Positions 36,669-46,801 are shown, numbered from the stretch's first letter. The stretch is DNA of 64,000 nt from Mycolicibacterium sp. CBMA 234 (GCF_009729415.1 NZ_MPKW01000009.1:124001-188000); one strand, 5' to 3'. Numbers and translations are program-made. Notes: generated by a model from the letters alone, not told the origin.

Positions 36669-36697
36669 GAGAGGGCGACGCTCAGGCGCGCCCTCTC
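36669..36697. terminator. Hairpin between convergent purQ and encapsulin genes
   Basis: GAGAGGGCG (36669-36677) pairs perfectly with CGCCCTCTC (36689-36697) over an 11-nt loop. No U-run follows, as is common in mycobacteria. Probable bidirectional terminator. Confidence 0.6.
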
Positions 36698-36711
36698 GAC
36701 CGGATCAACGC

Positions 36712-37509
36712 CTAAGTACCCAGCGCTACCGACGCCTCGGCGGTGTAGCAGAGGAACGTCAGAGTCTCCTGCAGGTACAACTGCACCGCCTCGGCGTCGT
36801 GGGACAGATAGCCGATGGTCACGTCGTTGCCCAGTTGGAGATCGAAATCGCCTCCGCGCGTCGACAATACGAATGCGCCGTCGATGGCCGGTGCCCAGAT
36901 GATGTCGCCGTCGACCAGTCGGTTCAGGTGCTCGAGCAGCGGGTAGCCGTGCTCGGTGGTCTCGCTGACCTTGGTGTACGCCTCCGCTGACAACAGCACC
37001 GAATACGGCCCGTCGACACCGGCCAGCCGCAGCTCCGACAGTGCTTGGGAAATCACGTCGGGGTAGCCGCGCGGATCACTCGGCAGCGCCAGCGCGGTGT
37101 TGGAACTGGTGGCGCGGATGCCTTCGATCTGCGCAGCAGGGTAGCCCTCGAAGATGGCCCGATCCTCGGCGAAGGCCAGCTTCTTGGCGGCGTCCTTGAC
37201 CGGGTCCCAGTCGGAGTCCTGCGCGCCCCGCTCGACGTCGTCGATGGCGTCGCGGGACACCGTGAACGGCACCCGCAGCCGCACCAGCGGTCGCGACTCC
37301 CGAAGATGCGCCTGCACACCGTCACCCGGTGAGGCGACGTCCTGCAGGTGTCCGGTGCTGACGGCGGCGGTTGTCGGGCCGTTCGGGTCGCTCACGTCGA
37401 CTACGCGGCGGCCGGCGATATGCCGCTTGAACGTCCGGGCGGCTTCCTGCTCGATCTGCGCCCACGCGGCGGCGGTGACGGGAGCAAGTTCGCGGTAGAG
37501 GTTGTTCAT
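36712..37509 (-). CDS. Encapsulin shell protein (CFP29/linocin M18 family)
   Basis: A 265-aa HK97-fold protein that self-assembles into a protein nanocompartment. N-terminal NNLYRELAPVTAAAWAQIEQEA, RTFKRHIAGRRVVDV, and SVLLSAEAYTKVSETTEHGYPL are typical of class I encapsulins such as Rv0798c. It overlaps the upstream DyP gene by 4 bp; DyP carries the loading peptide. Role: enclosing the peroxidase, probably in oxidative-stress defence. Confidence 0.96.
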   Translation of the reverse strand: MNNLYRELAPVTAAAWAQIEQEAARTFKRHIAGRRVVDVSDPNGPTTAAVSTGHLQDVASPGDGVQAHLRESRPLVRLRVPFTVSRDAIDDVERGAQDSDWDPVKDAAKKLAFAEDRAIFEGYPAAQIEGIRATSSNTALALPSDPRGYPDVISQALSELRLAGVDGPYSVLLSAEAYTKVSETTEHGYPLLEHLNRLVDGDIIWAPAIDGAFVLSTRGGDFDLQLGNDVTIGYLSHDAEAVQLYLQETLTFLCYTAEASVALGT

Positions 37510-38510
37510 TGCGGTTGACCTTTCAGGCTGCCGATGGACAGGGTGCCGGGGGACTGCGGTTCGGGTTCGGCCGGTGGCGGCGCCGGTAGAGCTGGCGGAT
37601 TGTCGAGGAAATCCGTTGTGGGAGTGAAGAACAACACGCCCGTGACCGGGGTGGAGAAATCCAGGATGCGGTCGGTGTTACCCGGAGGGTCGCCGATGAA
37701 CATGTTCCGCAGCATCCGTTCGGTGACCGCGGGATCGGCCGAGTACGCGATGTAATACGTGCCGAATTCGTCGGAGCCGACACGGCCGAACGGCATGTTG
37801 GCCCGCACGATCTGAAGCTGATTACCGTCGGCGTCTGCGATGACGTTCAGCGCCAGGTGCGAGTTCGGTGGCTTGACGTCGTCGGCCATCTCGATGTCCT
37901 CGAGCTTGCTGCGGCCGATCACCCGTTCCTGCTCGGTGACGCTGAGCGACTCCCAGGACGTCAAGTCGTGCAGGTATTTCTGCACGTGGACGTAACTGCC
38001 GCCGGCGAATTCGGGGTCCTCGGCACCGACTTGCGCCGCGACCACGGCGGCGGGGCCGTCCGGGTTCTCGGTGCCGTCCACGAATCCCAACAGGTCCCGG
38101 TTCTCGAAGAACTTGAATCCGTGGACCTCGTCGACGACGGTGACGGCGCCCTCGAGCGACTTCATGATCTGAGCGGCCAGCTCGAAACACACGTCCATGG
38201 CGTTGGCCCGAATGTGGAACAGCAGGTCGCCCGGGGTCGACGGGGCGTGATGCCGCGCGCCCTGTAATTCGGGGAATGGATGCAGCCCAGCCGGACGCGG
38301 ACCGTCGAAGAGCCGATCCCACGCGTCCGAACCGATGGACGTCACCAACTTCAGAGCGCTTGCGGGCGTGCGGAATCCGACCGCGCGCACCAAACCGGAC
38401 AGGCCGGCCAGGGCATCGTGAACTTCGGATTCGGCGCCGGCGTCGATGGTGGCGACAAGAAAGATGGCAGCGGACGTCAGCGGGGTGAGCACGGGTTGCG
38501 ACACGGGCAC
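37506..38510 (-). CDS. dyp: DyP-type heme peroxidase, encapsulin cargo
   Basis: A 334-aa dye-decolourising peroxidase with the GxxDG motif GFVDG (142-146, catalytic Asp145). The C-terminal peptide LSIGSLKGQPQ (324-334), after a proline-rich linker (about 303-320), matches the known encapsulin-targeting sequence, so it should be packaged in the shell encoded immediately downstream. GTG start at 38510 follows TAGGGT by 7 nt, indicating a leaderless operon mRNA. Confidence 0.96.
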   Translation of the reverse strand: MPVSQPVLTPLTSAAIFLVATIDAGAESEVHDALAGLSGLVRAVGFRTPASALKLVTSIGSDAWDRLFDGPRPAGLHPFPELQGARHHAPSTPGDLLFHIRANAMDVCFELAAQIMKSLEGAVTVVDEVHGFKFFENRDLLGFVDGTENPDGPAAVVAAQVGAEDPEFAGGSYVHVQKYLHDLTSWESLSVTEQERVIGRSKLEDIEMADDVKPPNSHLALNVIADADGNQLQIVRANMPFGRVGSDEFGTYYIAYSADPAVTERMLRNMFIGDPPGNTDRILDFSTPVTGVLFFTPTTDFLDNPPALPAPPPAEPEPQSPGTLSIGSLKGQPQ

Positions 38511-38517
38511 CCGACTG

Positions 38518-38523
38518 ACCCTA
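38518..38523 (-). promoter_or_regulatory. dyp-encapsulin -10 (TAGGGT), leaderless
   Basis: TAGGGT (minus strand, 38523-38518) is 7 nt before the GTG. It lies in the 54-bp gap after the upstream P450 gene, giving the stress operon its own promoter. Confidence 0.58.
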
Positions 38524-38564
38524 GTGGCGGCGACGCCTGATTTCCGCGCAAGTGTGCGGACTTG

Positions 38565-39953
38565 TTACTTCAGCGAGCGGACTCGCGCCGGAATCGGCCC
38601 GTCGGCGACCATGGTGAACGGCAGCGCGACCGGGAAATCCTTGTCGAGCGAATGGAACTCCGTGTGCCTGACCATGGTGGCGAGCGCCAGCGTCGCTTCC
38701 AGCATGGCGAAATGATCGCCGATGCAGGTTCGGGCTCCTGCGCTGAACGGGATGAACTGCCAGCGGTCGCGGCCCTCCGATTGTTCGGGACCGAACCGAT
38801 CGGGGTCGAACTCCAGTGGCCGTTCCCACAGTGCCGGGTCGCGCTGCATTGCGTACATCCCGACGCTGGCCAAGGTCCCGGCCTTCACGAGGTATCCGCC
38901 GACCTCGATGTCCTGGGTGACCATCCGCGAGTTGCCGGGAGCCGGCGGGCACAGACGCAGCGACTCATGCAGCACCTGCACGGTGTAACCCAACGCAGGC
39001 AGGTCGGTGGGGGAGATTTCCCTGTCACCGATGGCCCTTGCCTCAGCGCGGACCTTTTCCTGGATATCGGGGTGGTGGCCGAGGGCCCACAAGGCGTAGG
39101 TCAGTGTCGTCGCCGTGGTGTCGTGCCCGGCGAACATGAACACGACGAGGTCGTTGCACATCTCGGCGTCGGACAAGGTTCTTCCGGTGTCCGGGTCTGT
39201 CGCCGCCATCATTGACCGCACCAGTGGCGCGTCGTGGCTGGGATCGTCGCGGCACGATCGCAGGATTTCAGCGGCGAGGTCATGCACCTGCCGGGCTGCG
39301 GCGCGGGCTCGACGACGGGCCGGGGTGGGGAGCCACCGGGGTGCATGGACGGGGCTGACGAGCCGGCCGGTGACGTAGTTCATCGCCGTCCGCATCGGTC
39401 CGGCGATCGAGTCGGCGCGCTCGTCCAGATCAATCCCCAGAACCGAACGTCCCAAAGCTCGGAGCGTCACGCGTCGACTTGCGGCGTCCAAATCCACCAC
39501 CTGGCCATCGGTCCAGCCGGCCGCGACCATGTCGGCCGCTTGGGCCATGTGCCCGCCGAATGCGTTGACGCTCTTCTTGGTGAAGACCGGCTGCAGGATG
39601 CGCCGACGCGGCAGCCAGGGCTTGTTCCTCAGGGTGAACAGGCTCTCTCCCAAGAGTCGCTGCAACTCGTCGTGGGTGATCGCGCGGTCGGTGCAGTACA
39701 TGGGCGCACCGAGCAGGTCATGCGCTGCCTGAGGAGAGGACACCACCACAAAGTCCGGAAACAGCCCTTTCGGCCCGAAACGCAACCGGGTGACCGGCCC
39801 ACCGGCGTCCCGGAGGACCTCGAACCCGGTGTGAAACGAGCGGATTGCCGCAATCTGTTGCCGATAGGGCAACGGGTTGAGCGGCGCCAGCGGAAGGCCG
39901 GCGATATCGGCGCGCGAAGCAGCGACGTTGGTCACGACTTCAGAATCTGCCAT
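38565..39953 (-). CDS. Cytochrome P450, CYP4-like bacterial class
   Basis: A 462-aa P450 with I-helix FAGHDTT (274-280), ExxR as ESLR (330-333) and heme loop [13 protein letters not shown], Cys410. The proline-rich N-terminus and xRxCIG loop are closer to fatty-acid/terpenoid P450s than to the other P450s of this window except the fragment at 1-198, its paralogue. No ferredoxin is adjacent. It is the gene before the dyp operon and diverges from pepC with 44 bp between starts. Confidence 0.92.
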   Translation of the reverse strand: MADSEVVTNVAASRADIAGLPLAPLNPLPYRQQIAAIRSFHTGFEVLRDAGGPVTRLRFGPKGLFPDFVVVSSPQAAHDLLGAPMYCTDRAITHDELQRLLGESLFTLRNKPWLPRRRILQPVFTKKSVNAFGGHMAQAADMVAAGWTDGQVVDLDAASRRVTLRALGRSVLGIDLDERADSIAGPMRTAMNYVTGRLVSPVHAPRWLPTPARRRARAAARQVHDLAAEILRSCRDDPSHDAPLVRSMMAATDPDTGRTLSDAEMCNDLVVFMFAGHDTTATTLTYALWALGHHPDIQEKVRAEARAIGDREISPTDLPALGYTVQVLHESLRLCPPAPGNSRMVTQDIEVGGYLVKAGTLASVGMYAMQRDPALWERPLEFDPDRFGPEQSEGRDRWQFIPFSAGARTCIGDHFAMLEATLALATMVRHTEFHSLDKDFPVALPFTMVADGPIPARVRSLK

Positions 39954-39983
39954 TCGCCAGCCAAAGCCATCGGCCGAACGGCG

Positions 39984-39989
39984 TAGATT
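39984..39989 (+). promoter_or_regulatory. pepC -10 (TAGATT)
   Basis: TAGATT lies 8 nt before the pepC ATG, within the 44-bp divergent gap; the transcript is probably leaderless. Confidence 0.5.
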
Positions 39990-39997
39990 TCCTGGCC

Positions 39998-41257
39998 ATG
40001 ACCGGAGCTACTGCCGCTGGCCTCTGTGAGTTCATCGATGCATCGCCGTCGCCGTTCCACGTCTGCACGACGGTGGCCGCGCGCCTTGGTGCGGCTGGCT
40101 TCGCCGAACTTGCCGAGACCGACGCCTGGCCTTCCGCCCCTGGGAATTACTTCACCGTGCGGGCCGGATCGCTGGTGGCATGGAGGTCGACCGATCGGCC
40201 ATTGCCGTTCCGCATCGTCGGCGGCCACACCGACAGCCCCAACTTGCGGGTCAAGCAGCACCCGGACCGGTTCGTCAGCGGCTGGCAGGTGGTGGCGCTG
40301 GAGCCGTACGGCGGCGCATGGCTGAACTCGTGGCTGGACCGCGACCTCGGCATCAGCGGCCGCTTGTCGGTGCGGCGAGGCAACACGGTCGAAGACGTCC
40401 TGGTCCGCATCGACGACCCGATCCTGCGGGTGCCGCAGCTCGCCATCCACCTGTCCGACGACCGCAAGGGCGTCAGCCTCGACCCGCAGCGGCACGTCAA
40501 CGCGGTGTGGGGCGTCGGGACCGGTGCCCGCAATTTCGTGGCCTACGTCGCCGAGCGGGCCGGAGTGGACGGCTCCGACGTCCTGGCCGCCGACCTGATG
40601 ACCCACGACCTGACGCCATCCCGGCTGATCGGCGCGGACAGCGAGCTCATCAGCGCGCCGCGGCTGGACAACCAGGGCACCTGCTACGCGGGGTTGGAGG
40701 CGTTCCTGGCGGCGGGCACCGCTGCGAATGTGCCGGTACTCGCGTTGTTCGACCACGAAGAAGTCGGGTCGACGTCCGACCACGGCGCCCAGTCCGACCT
40801 GCTTCCGACGGTGCTGGAACGCATCGTGCTGGCCGCCGGCGGCACCCGCGAAGAGCTGCTGCGCCGGCTTGCCGGGTCGATGGTGGCCTCCGGTGACATG
40901 GCGCACGCGACCCACCCGAACTACCCGGACCGGCACGAGCCGGGCCACCTGATCGAGGTCAACGCGGGGCCAGTGCTCAAGGTGCAGCCGAACCTGCGGT
41001 ACGCCACCGACGGCCGGACCGCCGCGGCCTTCGCGCTGGCCTGCGCGCAAGCCGGGGTGCCGCTGCAGCGCTACGAGCACCGCGCCGACCTGCCGTGCGG
41101 CTCCACGATCGGGCCGATGACCGCCGCCCGCACCGGCATCCCCACCGTCGACGTCGGCGCCGCGCAGTTGGCCATGCACTCGGCTCGCGAGGTCATGGGC
41201 GCGCACGACGTGGCGGCGTACTCCGCTGCGCTGCAAGCGTTTTTGTCACCGGCCTGA
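39998..41257 (+). CDS. pepC: M18-family aspartyl aminopeptidase
   Basis: A 419-aa zinc aminopeptidase. Metal and catalytic motifs [32 protein letters not shown] and the C-terminal [18 protein letters not shown] are those of M18 peptidases (DNPEP/Ape1). It removes N-terminal acidic or hydrophobic residues from peptides. Homologue of Rv0800. Followed 15 bp later by the VOC gene, which has its own -10. Confidence 0.95.
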   Translation: MTGATAAGLCEFIDASPSPFHVCTTVAARLGAAGFAELAETDAWPSAPGNYFTVRAGSLVAWRSTDRPLPFRIVGGHTDSPNLRVKQHPDRFVSGWQVVALEPYGGAWLNSWLDRDLGISGRLSVRRGNTVEDVLVRIDDPILRVPQLAIHLSDDRKGVSLDPQRHVNAVWGVGTGARNFVAYVAERAGVDGSDVLAADLMTHDLTPSRLIGADSELISAPRLDNQGTCYAGLEAFLAAGTAANVPVLALFDHEEVGSTSDHGAQSDLLPTVLERIVLAAGGTREELLRRLAGSMVASGDMAHATHPNYPDRHEPGHLIEVNAGPVLKVQPNLRYATDGRTAAAFALACAQAGVPLQRYEHRADLPCGSTIGPMTAARTGIPTVDVGAAQLAMHSAREVMGAHDVAAYSAALQAFLSPA

Positions 41258-41259
41258 CC

Positions 41260-41265
41260 TAGAGT
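41260..41265 (+). promoter_or_regulatory. VOC gene -10 (TAGAGT), leaderless
   Basis: TAGAGT overlaps the pepC 3' region and precedes the ATG at 41273 by 7 nt. Confidence 0.5.
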
Positions 41266-41272
41266 CGCGCCC

Positions 41273-41626
41273 ATGGCATTCAAAGTGGAGATGGTCACGT
41301 TCGACTGCACCGACCCGCAGGCGCTGGCCGACTGGTGGGCCGCGCAATTCGGCGGCAAGGTGCACACCCTGATGCCGGGGGAGTTCTTGGTCGTCAACCT
41401 GGCTGAAGGCCCGAACCTGGGTTTCCAGAAGGTCGACGCCCCGACGCCCGGCAAGAACCGGCTGCACCTGGATTTCCACCTCGAGGGCGACATCGAGCCC
41501 GAGATCGAGCGGCTGAAGACAGCGGGCGCGACGGAGACCGAACGTCACGCCTTCGGCGATGTCGCGCGCTGGGTGGTGCTGGCCGATCCGGAAGGCAACG
41601 CGTTCTGTATCGCCGGCGCGGCCTGA
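41273..41626 (+). CDS. VOC-fold (glyoxalase/bleomycin-resistance-like) protein (Rv0801-like)
   Basis: A 117-aa single VOC domain: FKVEMVTFDCTDPQALADWW, GPNLGFQKV, RLHLDFHLEG and VLADPEGNAFCI. This is the family pattern of two beta-alpha-beta-beta-beta repeats. The metal ligands are only partly recognisable (His in LHLDFH). Substrate unknown. It converges with the Gln-rich membrane protein 4 bp away. Confidence 0.88.
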   Translation: MAFKVEMVTFDCTDPQALADWWAAQFGGKVHTLMPGEFLVVNLAEGPNLGFQKVDAPTPGKNRLHLDFHLEGDIEPEIERLKTAGATETERHAFGDVARWVVLADPEGNAFCIAGAA

Positions 41627-41630
41627 CGGC

Positions 41631-41942
41631 TTACTGACCTGCCTGCACCTGCTGCTCGACCAGCTGCCCTTGCTGCTCGGCTTGTTGCGCTTCCTGCTGG
41701 GCCAGTTCGTTCTGTTCTTCGGCTTGCTGCTGTGAGGCGATCATCTGCTGCTCGTTGATCATCTGCTGGGTTTGATCGTCGCTGTCGTCCACCAGCTGGA
41801 TGCTGGTCGAGACGTACGGTTCGGACGCGGCATGCCACGCCTTCGACGCGATGATGATCGCGCCGGCACAAATACACACCAGGGCCGCGATCGCGACAAA
41901 CGCCGCGACAGTGGCTCGGTTGACGCCAAGGTGGAGTCTCAT
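41631..41942 (-). CDS. Single-pass membrane protein with Gln/Glu-rich coiled-coil tail
   Basis: A 103-aa protein with a short cytoplasmic N-terminus, one transmembrane helix (ATVAAFVAIAALVCICAGAIII, about 10-31), a 25-residue linker and a C-terminal half made almost only of Gln, Glu, Ala and a few Leu. The tail has heptad-like spacing that suggests a coiled coil outside the membrane. I do not recognise a family; a scaffold or envelope-contact role is conceivable. Confidence 0.72.
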   Translation of the reverse strand: MRLHLGVNRATVAAFVAIAALVCICAGAIIIASKAWHAASEPYVSTSIQLVDDSDDQTQQMINEQQMIASQQQAEEQNELAQQEAQQAEQQGQLVEQQVQAGQ

Positions 41943-42079
41943 TTCGCAAAGCTAAATCCGCTGGATAAGGCAGGAATGGGTCCTACCTAGCAGCCCGCTA
42001 TGAGTGCAGTCGCGATGAATGTCTGCGGTCACGTCGGTCTGCATAGTGTTGAAACATCGAATCGAGAACGGAGCCGACC

Positions 42080-42502
42080 GTGGCCGACGCCAAGGGTGCA
42101 TCGAACGCAAGGGCCGCAATCGCCGGCCGCACCAAGCCGGAGAAGATCGGCCTCGGGCTGAGCGCAGCCCTCGTGTTGTTCCTGCTGGCCGACGCCATCC
42201 CGAAGATTTTCGGCGCGCAGTTCGCCCGTACAGCGACCGAGGCGCTCGGCTTTCCGCCGTACCAGACCTACGTCATCGGATGGGTGCTGCTGGCCTGCAT
42301 CATCGCGTGGGTTGTCCCCCGCACGGCAGTGTTGGGCGCGGTCGGGCTGACGGCCTACCTCGGCGGCGCAGTGACCGTCGACCTGCACCAGGAGGCATGG
42401 TTCCCGGTGGTCTTCGCGGTGGCCTTTGGCCTGCTGATCTGGGCGGCTCTCATTCTGCGGCGTCCCGCGCTGGTCAAGGTGCTGATCGGCGGGAACGAGT
42501 AG
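42080..42502 (+). CDS. DoxX-like membrane protein
   Basis: A 140-aa protein with four membrane helices. Pattern [14 protein letters not shown], then [21 protein letters not shown], matches small DoxX-like proteins. GTG start with GGAG upstream. Ends 52 bp before purL but purL has its own promoter. Function unknown. Confidence 0.8.
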   Translation: MADAKGASNARAAIAGRTKPEKIGLGLSAALVLFLLADAIPKIFGAQFARTATEALGFPPYQTYVIGWVLLACIIAWVVPRTAVLGAVGLTAYLGGAVTVDLHQEAWFPVVFAVAFGLLIWAALILRRPALVKVLIGGNE

Positions 42503-42541
42503 TCCACATTCGGCACGGCGGGCCGGCGAGATCAGCAACGA

Positions 42542-42547
42542 TAGACT
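42542..42547 (+). promoter_or_regulatory. purL -10 (TAGACT), leaderless
   Basis: TAGACT precedes the purL GTG at 42555 by 7 nt. Confidence 0.62.
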
Positions 42548-42554
42548 CTGTGTC

Positions 42555-44843
42555 GTGACGTCCTCGGTCGATACCGTTAATAACGCGACTACCACGCCTG
42601 ATCAGCCGCAGCCTTATCGCGAGCTCGGTCTTAAGGATGATGAGTACCAGCGCATCCGCGAGATCCTCGGCCGTCGGCCCACCGATGCCGAGCTCGCCAT
42701 GTACTCGGTGATGTGGAGCGAGCACTGCTCCTACAAGTCCTCGAAGGTGCATTTGCGCTACTTCGGCGAGACCACCACCGACGAGATGCGCGCCGGCATG
42801 CTGGCCGGCATCGGCGAGAACGCCGGCGTCGTCGACATCGGTGACGGCTGGGCCGTCACCTTCAAGGTGGAATCGCACAACCACCCGTCGTACGTCGAGC
42901 CCTACCAGGGTGCGGCGACCGGCGTCGGCGGCATCGTCCGCGACATCATGGCGATGGGCGCCCGCCCGGTCGCGGTCATGGACCAGCTGCGCTTCGGTGC
43001 GGCCGACGCGCCTGACACCCGCCGCGTGCTCGACGGTGTCGTCCGCGGTGTCGGTGGCTACGGCAACTCCCTCGGCCTGCCGAACATCGGCGGCGAGACC
43101 ATCTTCGACCCCTCCTACGCCGGCAACCCGCTGGTGAACGCGCTCTGCGTCGGCGCGCTGCGCGTCGAGGACCTGCACCTGGCCTTCGCGTCCGGCACCG
43201 GAAACAAGATCATCCTGTTCGGCGCCCGGACGGGCCTCGACGGCATCGGCGGTGTGTCGGTGCTGGCCTCGGACACCTTCTCCGGCGACGAGTCCGGCGC
43301 CGGCCGCAAGAAGCTGCCGAGCGTCCAGGTGGGCGACCCGTTCACCGAGAAGGTACTCATCGAGTGCTGCCTCGAGCTGTATGCCGCGCACCTCGTGGTC
43401 GGCATCCAGGACCTCGGTGGCGCCGGCTTGTCGTGTGCCACTTCTGAATTGGCGTCTGCTGGCGATGGCGGTATGCACATCGACCTGGATCAGGTGCCGC
43501 TGCGCGCGACCGGCATGACCCCCGCCGAGGTGCTCTCCAGCGAGTCGCAGGAGCGCATGTGCGCCGTGGTGACCCCGGAGAACGTCGACGCGTTCATGGC
43601 CGTCTGCCGCAAGTGGGATGTGCTGGCCACCGTCATCGGTGAGGTCACCGACGGCGACCGGCTCAAGATCAACTGGCACGGCGAGACCGTCGTCGACGTG
43701 CCGCCGCGGACCGTCGCCCACGAAGGCCCGGTCTACAACCGTCCCGTCCAGCGCCCCGACACCCAGGATGCGCTGATCGCCGACACCTCCGCCAACCTGC
43801 CCCGGCCGAAGACCGGCGACGAGCTGCGCGCCACGCTCCTGCAGCTCATCGGCAGCCCGCACCTGTGCAGCCGCGCCTTCATCACCGAGCAGTACGACCG
43901 CTACGTCCGCGGTAACACCGTCCTGGCCGAGCACGCCGACGGTGGTGTGCTGCGCATCGACGAGGCCACCGGCCGCGGTATCGCGGTGTCGACCGACGCG
44001 TCGGGCCGCTACACCCAGCTGGACCCGTACACCGGCGCGCAGCTGGCGCTGGCCGAGGCCTACCGCAACGTCGCCGTCACCGGCGCGACCCCGGTGGCCG
44101 TCACCAACTGCCTGAACTTCGGCTCGCCGGAGGACCCGGGTGTCATGTGGCAGTTCTCGCAGGCCGTGCGCGGCCTCGCGGATGGCTGTGCGGTCCTTGG
44201 TATTCCGGTCACCGGCGGCAACGTCAGCTTCTATAACCAGACCGGTTCGACGGCCATCCTGCCGACCCCGGTGGTGGGCGTCCTCGGCGTCATCGACGAC
44301 GTGCACCGCCGCATCCCGACCGGCATCGGCCTGGAACCGGGCGAGACGCTGATCCTGCTCGGCGACACCTACGACGAGTTCGACGGCTCCGTCTGGGCGC
44401 AGGTCACTGGCGACCACCTCGGTGGCGTGCCGCCGAAGGTCGACCTGGCCCGTGAGCAGCTGCTGTCCGAGGTGCTGACCGCCGGCTCCCGCGACGGACT
44501 GATTTCAGCCGCCCACGACCTGTCCGAGGGCGGCCTGATCCAGGCCGTCGTCGAGGCGGCGCTGGCCGGCGAAACCGGCTGCCGCGTGCTGCTGCCGGAG
44601 AACTCCGATGCGTTCGTGGAGCTGTTCTCCGAGTCGGCCGGCCGCGTGCTGGTCGCGGTGCCGCGCACCGAGGAGAGCCGCTTCATGGCCATGTGTGAGG
44701 CCCGCGAACTGCCGGCAGTCCGCATCGGTGTGGTGGACGCGGGTAGCGACTCGGTCGAGGTGCAGGGCCAGTTCAGCGTCACGCTGGACGAGCTGCGTCG
44801 CACCTCCGAGAGCGTGCTGCCCGCCCTGTTCTCCCATGAGTGA
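42555..44843 (+). CDS. purL: FGAM synthase large subunit PurL
   Basis: A 762-aa small-type PurL that works with PurS and PurQ. It has the tandem AIR-synthase-like halves: [16 protein letters not shown] with the active-site His, [18 protein letters not shown], and later GNVSFYNQT and [10 protein letters not shown]. It converts FGAR to FGAM using ammonia from PurQ. Leaderless GTG start. Its stop codon lies in the left arm of a 25-bp hairpin. Confidence 0.97.
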   Translation: MTSSVDTVNNATTTPDQPQPYRELGLKDDEYQRIREILGRRPTDAELAMYSVMWSEHCSYKSSKVHLRYFGETTTDEMRAGMLAGIGENAGVVDIGDGWAVTFKVESHNHPSYVEPYQGAATGVGGIVRDIMAMGARPVAVMDQLRFGAADAPDTRRVLDGVVRGVGGYGNSLGLPNIGGETIFDPSYAGNPLVNALCVGALRVEDLHLAFASGTGNKIILFGARTGLDGIGGVSVLASDTFSGDESGAGRKKLPSVQVGDPFTEKVLIECCLELYAAHLVVGIQDLGGAGLSCATSELASAGDGGMHIDLDQVPLRATGMTPAEVLSSESQERMCAVVTPENVDAFMAVCRKWDVLATVIGEVTDGDRLKINWHGETVVDVPPRTVAHEGPVYNRPVQRPDTQDALIADTSANLPRPKTGDELRATLLQLIGSPHLCSRAFITEQYDRYVRGNTVLAEHADGGVLRIDEATGRGIAVSTDASGRYTQLDPYTGAQLALAEAYRNVAVTGATPVAVTNCLNFGSPEDPGVMWQFSQAVRGLADGCAVLGIPVTGGNVSFYNQTGSTAILPTPVVGVLGVIDDVHRRIPTGIGLEPGETLILLGDTYDEFDGSVWAQVTGDHLGGVPPKVDLAREQLLSEVLTAGSRDGLISAAHDLSEGGLIQAVVEAALAGETGCRVLLPENSDAFVELFSESAGRVLVAVPRTEESRFMAMCEARELPAVRIGVVDAGSDSVEVQGQFSVTLDELRRTSESVLPALFSHE

Positions 44844-44893
44844 TTTGTGCACGAAAATCCGCGCCCACCGCGGAAAATCGTGCACAAATCACT
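44839..44893. repeat. 25-bp-arm hairpin spanning the purL stop codon
   Basis: Arms 44839-44863 and 44869-44893 are reverse complements except for three central A-A oppositions (both arms read GAAAATC/GGAAAATC), with a 5-nt loop CCCAC. The left arm begins AGTGATTTGTGCACGA and includes the purL TGA. It ends 3 nt before the next ATG. It may be a terminator/attenuator between purL and the SCP-like gene or a dispersed palindromic element. Confidence 0.85.
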
Positions 44894-44896
44894 GAG

Positions 44897-45277
44897 ATGG
44901 TGACGCGCAAGGCGCCTGACCCCGGCGCGACTCGCGCCGCGGTGTTGCTCGTCGCCGACTGGCTGCGTGACGAGCACACCGAAGCGCCACCGCGCACCGC
45001 GATCGCAGACGCGGTCCGGCTGACGGCGCGCACCCTGGCGGCCGTGGCACCGGGCGCCAGCGTTGAGGTGCGGGTGCCACCTTTCGTTGCGGTGCAGTGC
45101 ATTTCGGGGCTCAGTCACACCCGCGGCAATCCGCCCAACGTGGTGGAGACCGACCCGCGGACGTGGCTGCTGCTGGCCACCGGATTGCTTGCAATGGCTG
45201 ACGCCCCCGGGTTGCAGATGTCCGGGTCGCGGGCGGCGGAGATCGCTGACTGGCTGCCGGTGGCGGCGCTCACCTGA
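44897..45277 (+). CDS. Bacterial SCP-orthologue, sterol-carrier-family protein (Rv0804-like)
   Basis: A 126-aa protein with ADWLRDEHTEAPPRTAIADAVRLTARTLA, VRVPPFVAVQCISG, HTRGNPPNVVETDPRTWLLLATG, which I associate with the actinobacterial SCP_3 family found next to pur genes. ATG 44897 is the first start after the hairpin; earlier in-frame starts lie in its stem. Ligand unknown. Confidence 0.8.
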   Translation: MVTRKAPDPGATRAAVLLVADWLRDEHTEAPPRTAIADAVRLTARTLAAVAPGASVEVRVPPFVAVQCISGLSHTRGNPPNVVETDPRTWLLLATGLLAMADAPGLQMSGSRAAEIADWLPVAALT

Positions 45278-45280
45278 GTC

Positions 45281-46624
45281 TCACTTGAAGAACGGGTACT
45301 CCTGAACCCAATGAAAACCCCTGTTTCGCAGGGTGAATTGGTTCAGGTCGACCTGCTCGAGAGCGATCTGTATGGGGCGGCCCTGCACCGTGCCGGCCAG
45401 CTGCAGCTGGTGGGCGGATGGGCGGGACACCCTCAGCTCGGCCAGCGTCGCGCCGCCTGGTTCGGACATCGTGATGGTGTCGGCACTGACTTTGGCAGGT
45501 GCGTCCACCAGCTCGCCGTTCATCCGCTGGTACGTCACAGCCCCGGGCTTTTCAAAAACCACACGTTGCCAACGGTTCTGGTCGGTCGTCAGTGGCGGCA
45601 CCGGCTTGCCGTCCACGCTGAACTCCTGGACCGCCCAGATTCCGTACAGCTCGGGCTTGGGGCTGCCGCCGCCATACGTGTGCCAGGCCTGCCAGCTGCC
45701 CCAGGCACAGCCCACCACGATCCAGAGTCCCAGTACGGCCTGCGCCGTGGCGGCTCGCCGGTTGGCCCTCTCGGTGCCGAACAGCTCGGGTTGGCTGACC
45801 GGTTCCGACGGGCGCTGCAGGACGAACAGGTCCGTCAGCCGGCGCAGCTGCGGGGCGAGCAGCACCAGGCTCATCAGCAGAAGATGCCCGGAGAGGATCT
45901 TGACCGGCACGTCGAACGTCATGTTCAGCAGGAACACCTGGGCCATGCTGGCCAGGCCCAGCAGCGTCCCGAGGGTCGCGGTGCGCGGCAGGAACATCAG
46001 CAACCCGGCCAGCACTTCGACGGCACCCAGTGTCATCTCGTAGGGGTGGGAGCTGCCCACCTGCAGCCACAGCACCGAGGCCGGGCTGAAGTCGCCGTAG
46101 GACCGCAGTAACGCGGTCAGCGGCGGCTCCGGCATCTGCGTGGGCACGAGTTTGGCGAACCCGTAGAACAGCATCTGACCGGCGACGCACAACCGCAGAA
46201 ACGTCAGGAACCAGGCCGACAGCCGTGAGTAGTCGCGCCGCTGTCGGTCCACCAGCGTCCACACCGCGGTCCCGACGGCCGCGACGACCAACAGGCAGAA
46301 CATCAGCACCCAGATCGCGGCCTGGTCGCCGCTGCCGGAATCCGGGTGCAGCACCGCCTCGACACCGAAGACCTCGCGGCCGACCCATTTCACAGCCGGG
46401 CCTAGCACGGCCATCTGCCACATCACTGCCAGCTTGGGCAGCCACTGGCCCACGATCCCGAAGAACGCGAAGGTGATCTGCGCGAATAACAGACAGAACA
46501 GGCCGAAGTACAGGAAGCAGAATCTGAATGCGATCTTCGTCACGGTGGACCACGGCCCGGGCGGGACGTCCGCGACGGAATCGACGACATCGGCGCCGGA
46601 CTGTTCTGAAAGTTGACTCGCCAT
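45281..46624 (-). CDS. Large DoxX-type membrane protein
   Basis: A 447-aa protein with about eight membrane helices (20-45, 100-120, 135-160 and 195-260 region, ending with one near 300-320) and a C-terminal soluble domain of about 120 residues. The domain ends in VDLNQFTLRNRGFHWVQEY, a motif of large DoxX/DUF-type proteins. Possible redox or membrane-stress role by family analogy. Converges with the SCP-like gene (3-bp gap) and diverges from purF. Confidence 0.8.
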   Translation of the reverse strand: MASQLSEQSGADVVDSVADVPPGPWSTVTKIAFRFCFLYFGLFCLLFAQITFAFFGIVGQWLPKLAVMWQMAVLGPAVKWVGREVFGVEAVLHPDSGSGDQAAIWVLMFCLLVVAAVGTAVWTLVDRQRRDYSRLSAWFLTFLRLCVAGQMLFYGFAKLVPTQMPEPPLTALLRSYGDFSPASVLWLQVGSSHPYEMTLGAVEVLAGLLMFLPRTATLGTLLGLASMAQVFLLNMTFDVPVKILSGHLLLMSLVLLAPQLRRLTDLFVLQRPSEPVSQPELFGTERANRRAATAQAVLGLWIVVGCAWGSWQAWHTYGGGSPKPELYGIWAVQEFSVDGKPVPPLTTDQNRWQRVVFEKPGAVTYQRMNGELVDAPAKVSADTITMSEPGGATLAELRVSRPSAHQLQLAGTVQGRPIQIALEQVDLNQFTLRNRGFHWVQEYPFFK

Positions 46625-46795
46625 GAAAGCCAGTTAAGCAGGTGGATTGCGGTGGGCCGGTGGACATCCCGTGGGGTCTGGGGCGACGCGCGACCGCGCG
46701 GGAGCTGAGCTGCAGATGAGCCCGGCGGGCGCGCTGCAGAGCGCGACGCGGCGCCAGACGCACCATTCGATTCCACCTCGCGTCCACCTGGACCG

Positions 46796-46801
46796 TAGAC
46801 T
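46796..46801 (+). promoter_or_regulatory. purF -10 (TAGACT)
   Basis: TAGACT gives +1 near 46808 and a leader of about 34 nt carrying AGGAG (46827-46831), 10 nt before the GTG start. Confidence 0.5.

Noticed and set aside
42474..44417. 647-codon open frame on the minus strand opposite purL
   Set aside because: Antisense shadow of a strongly conserved gene; no motif, no plausible start signal.
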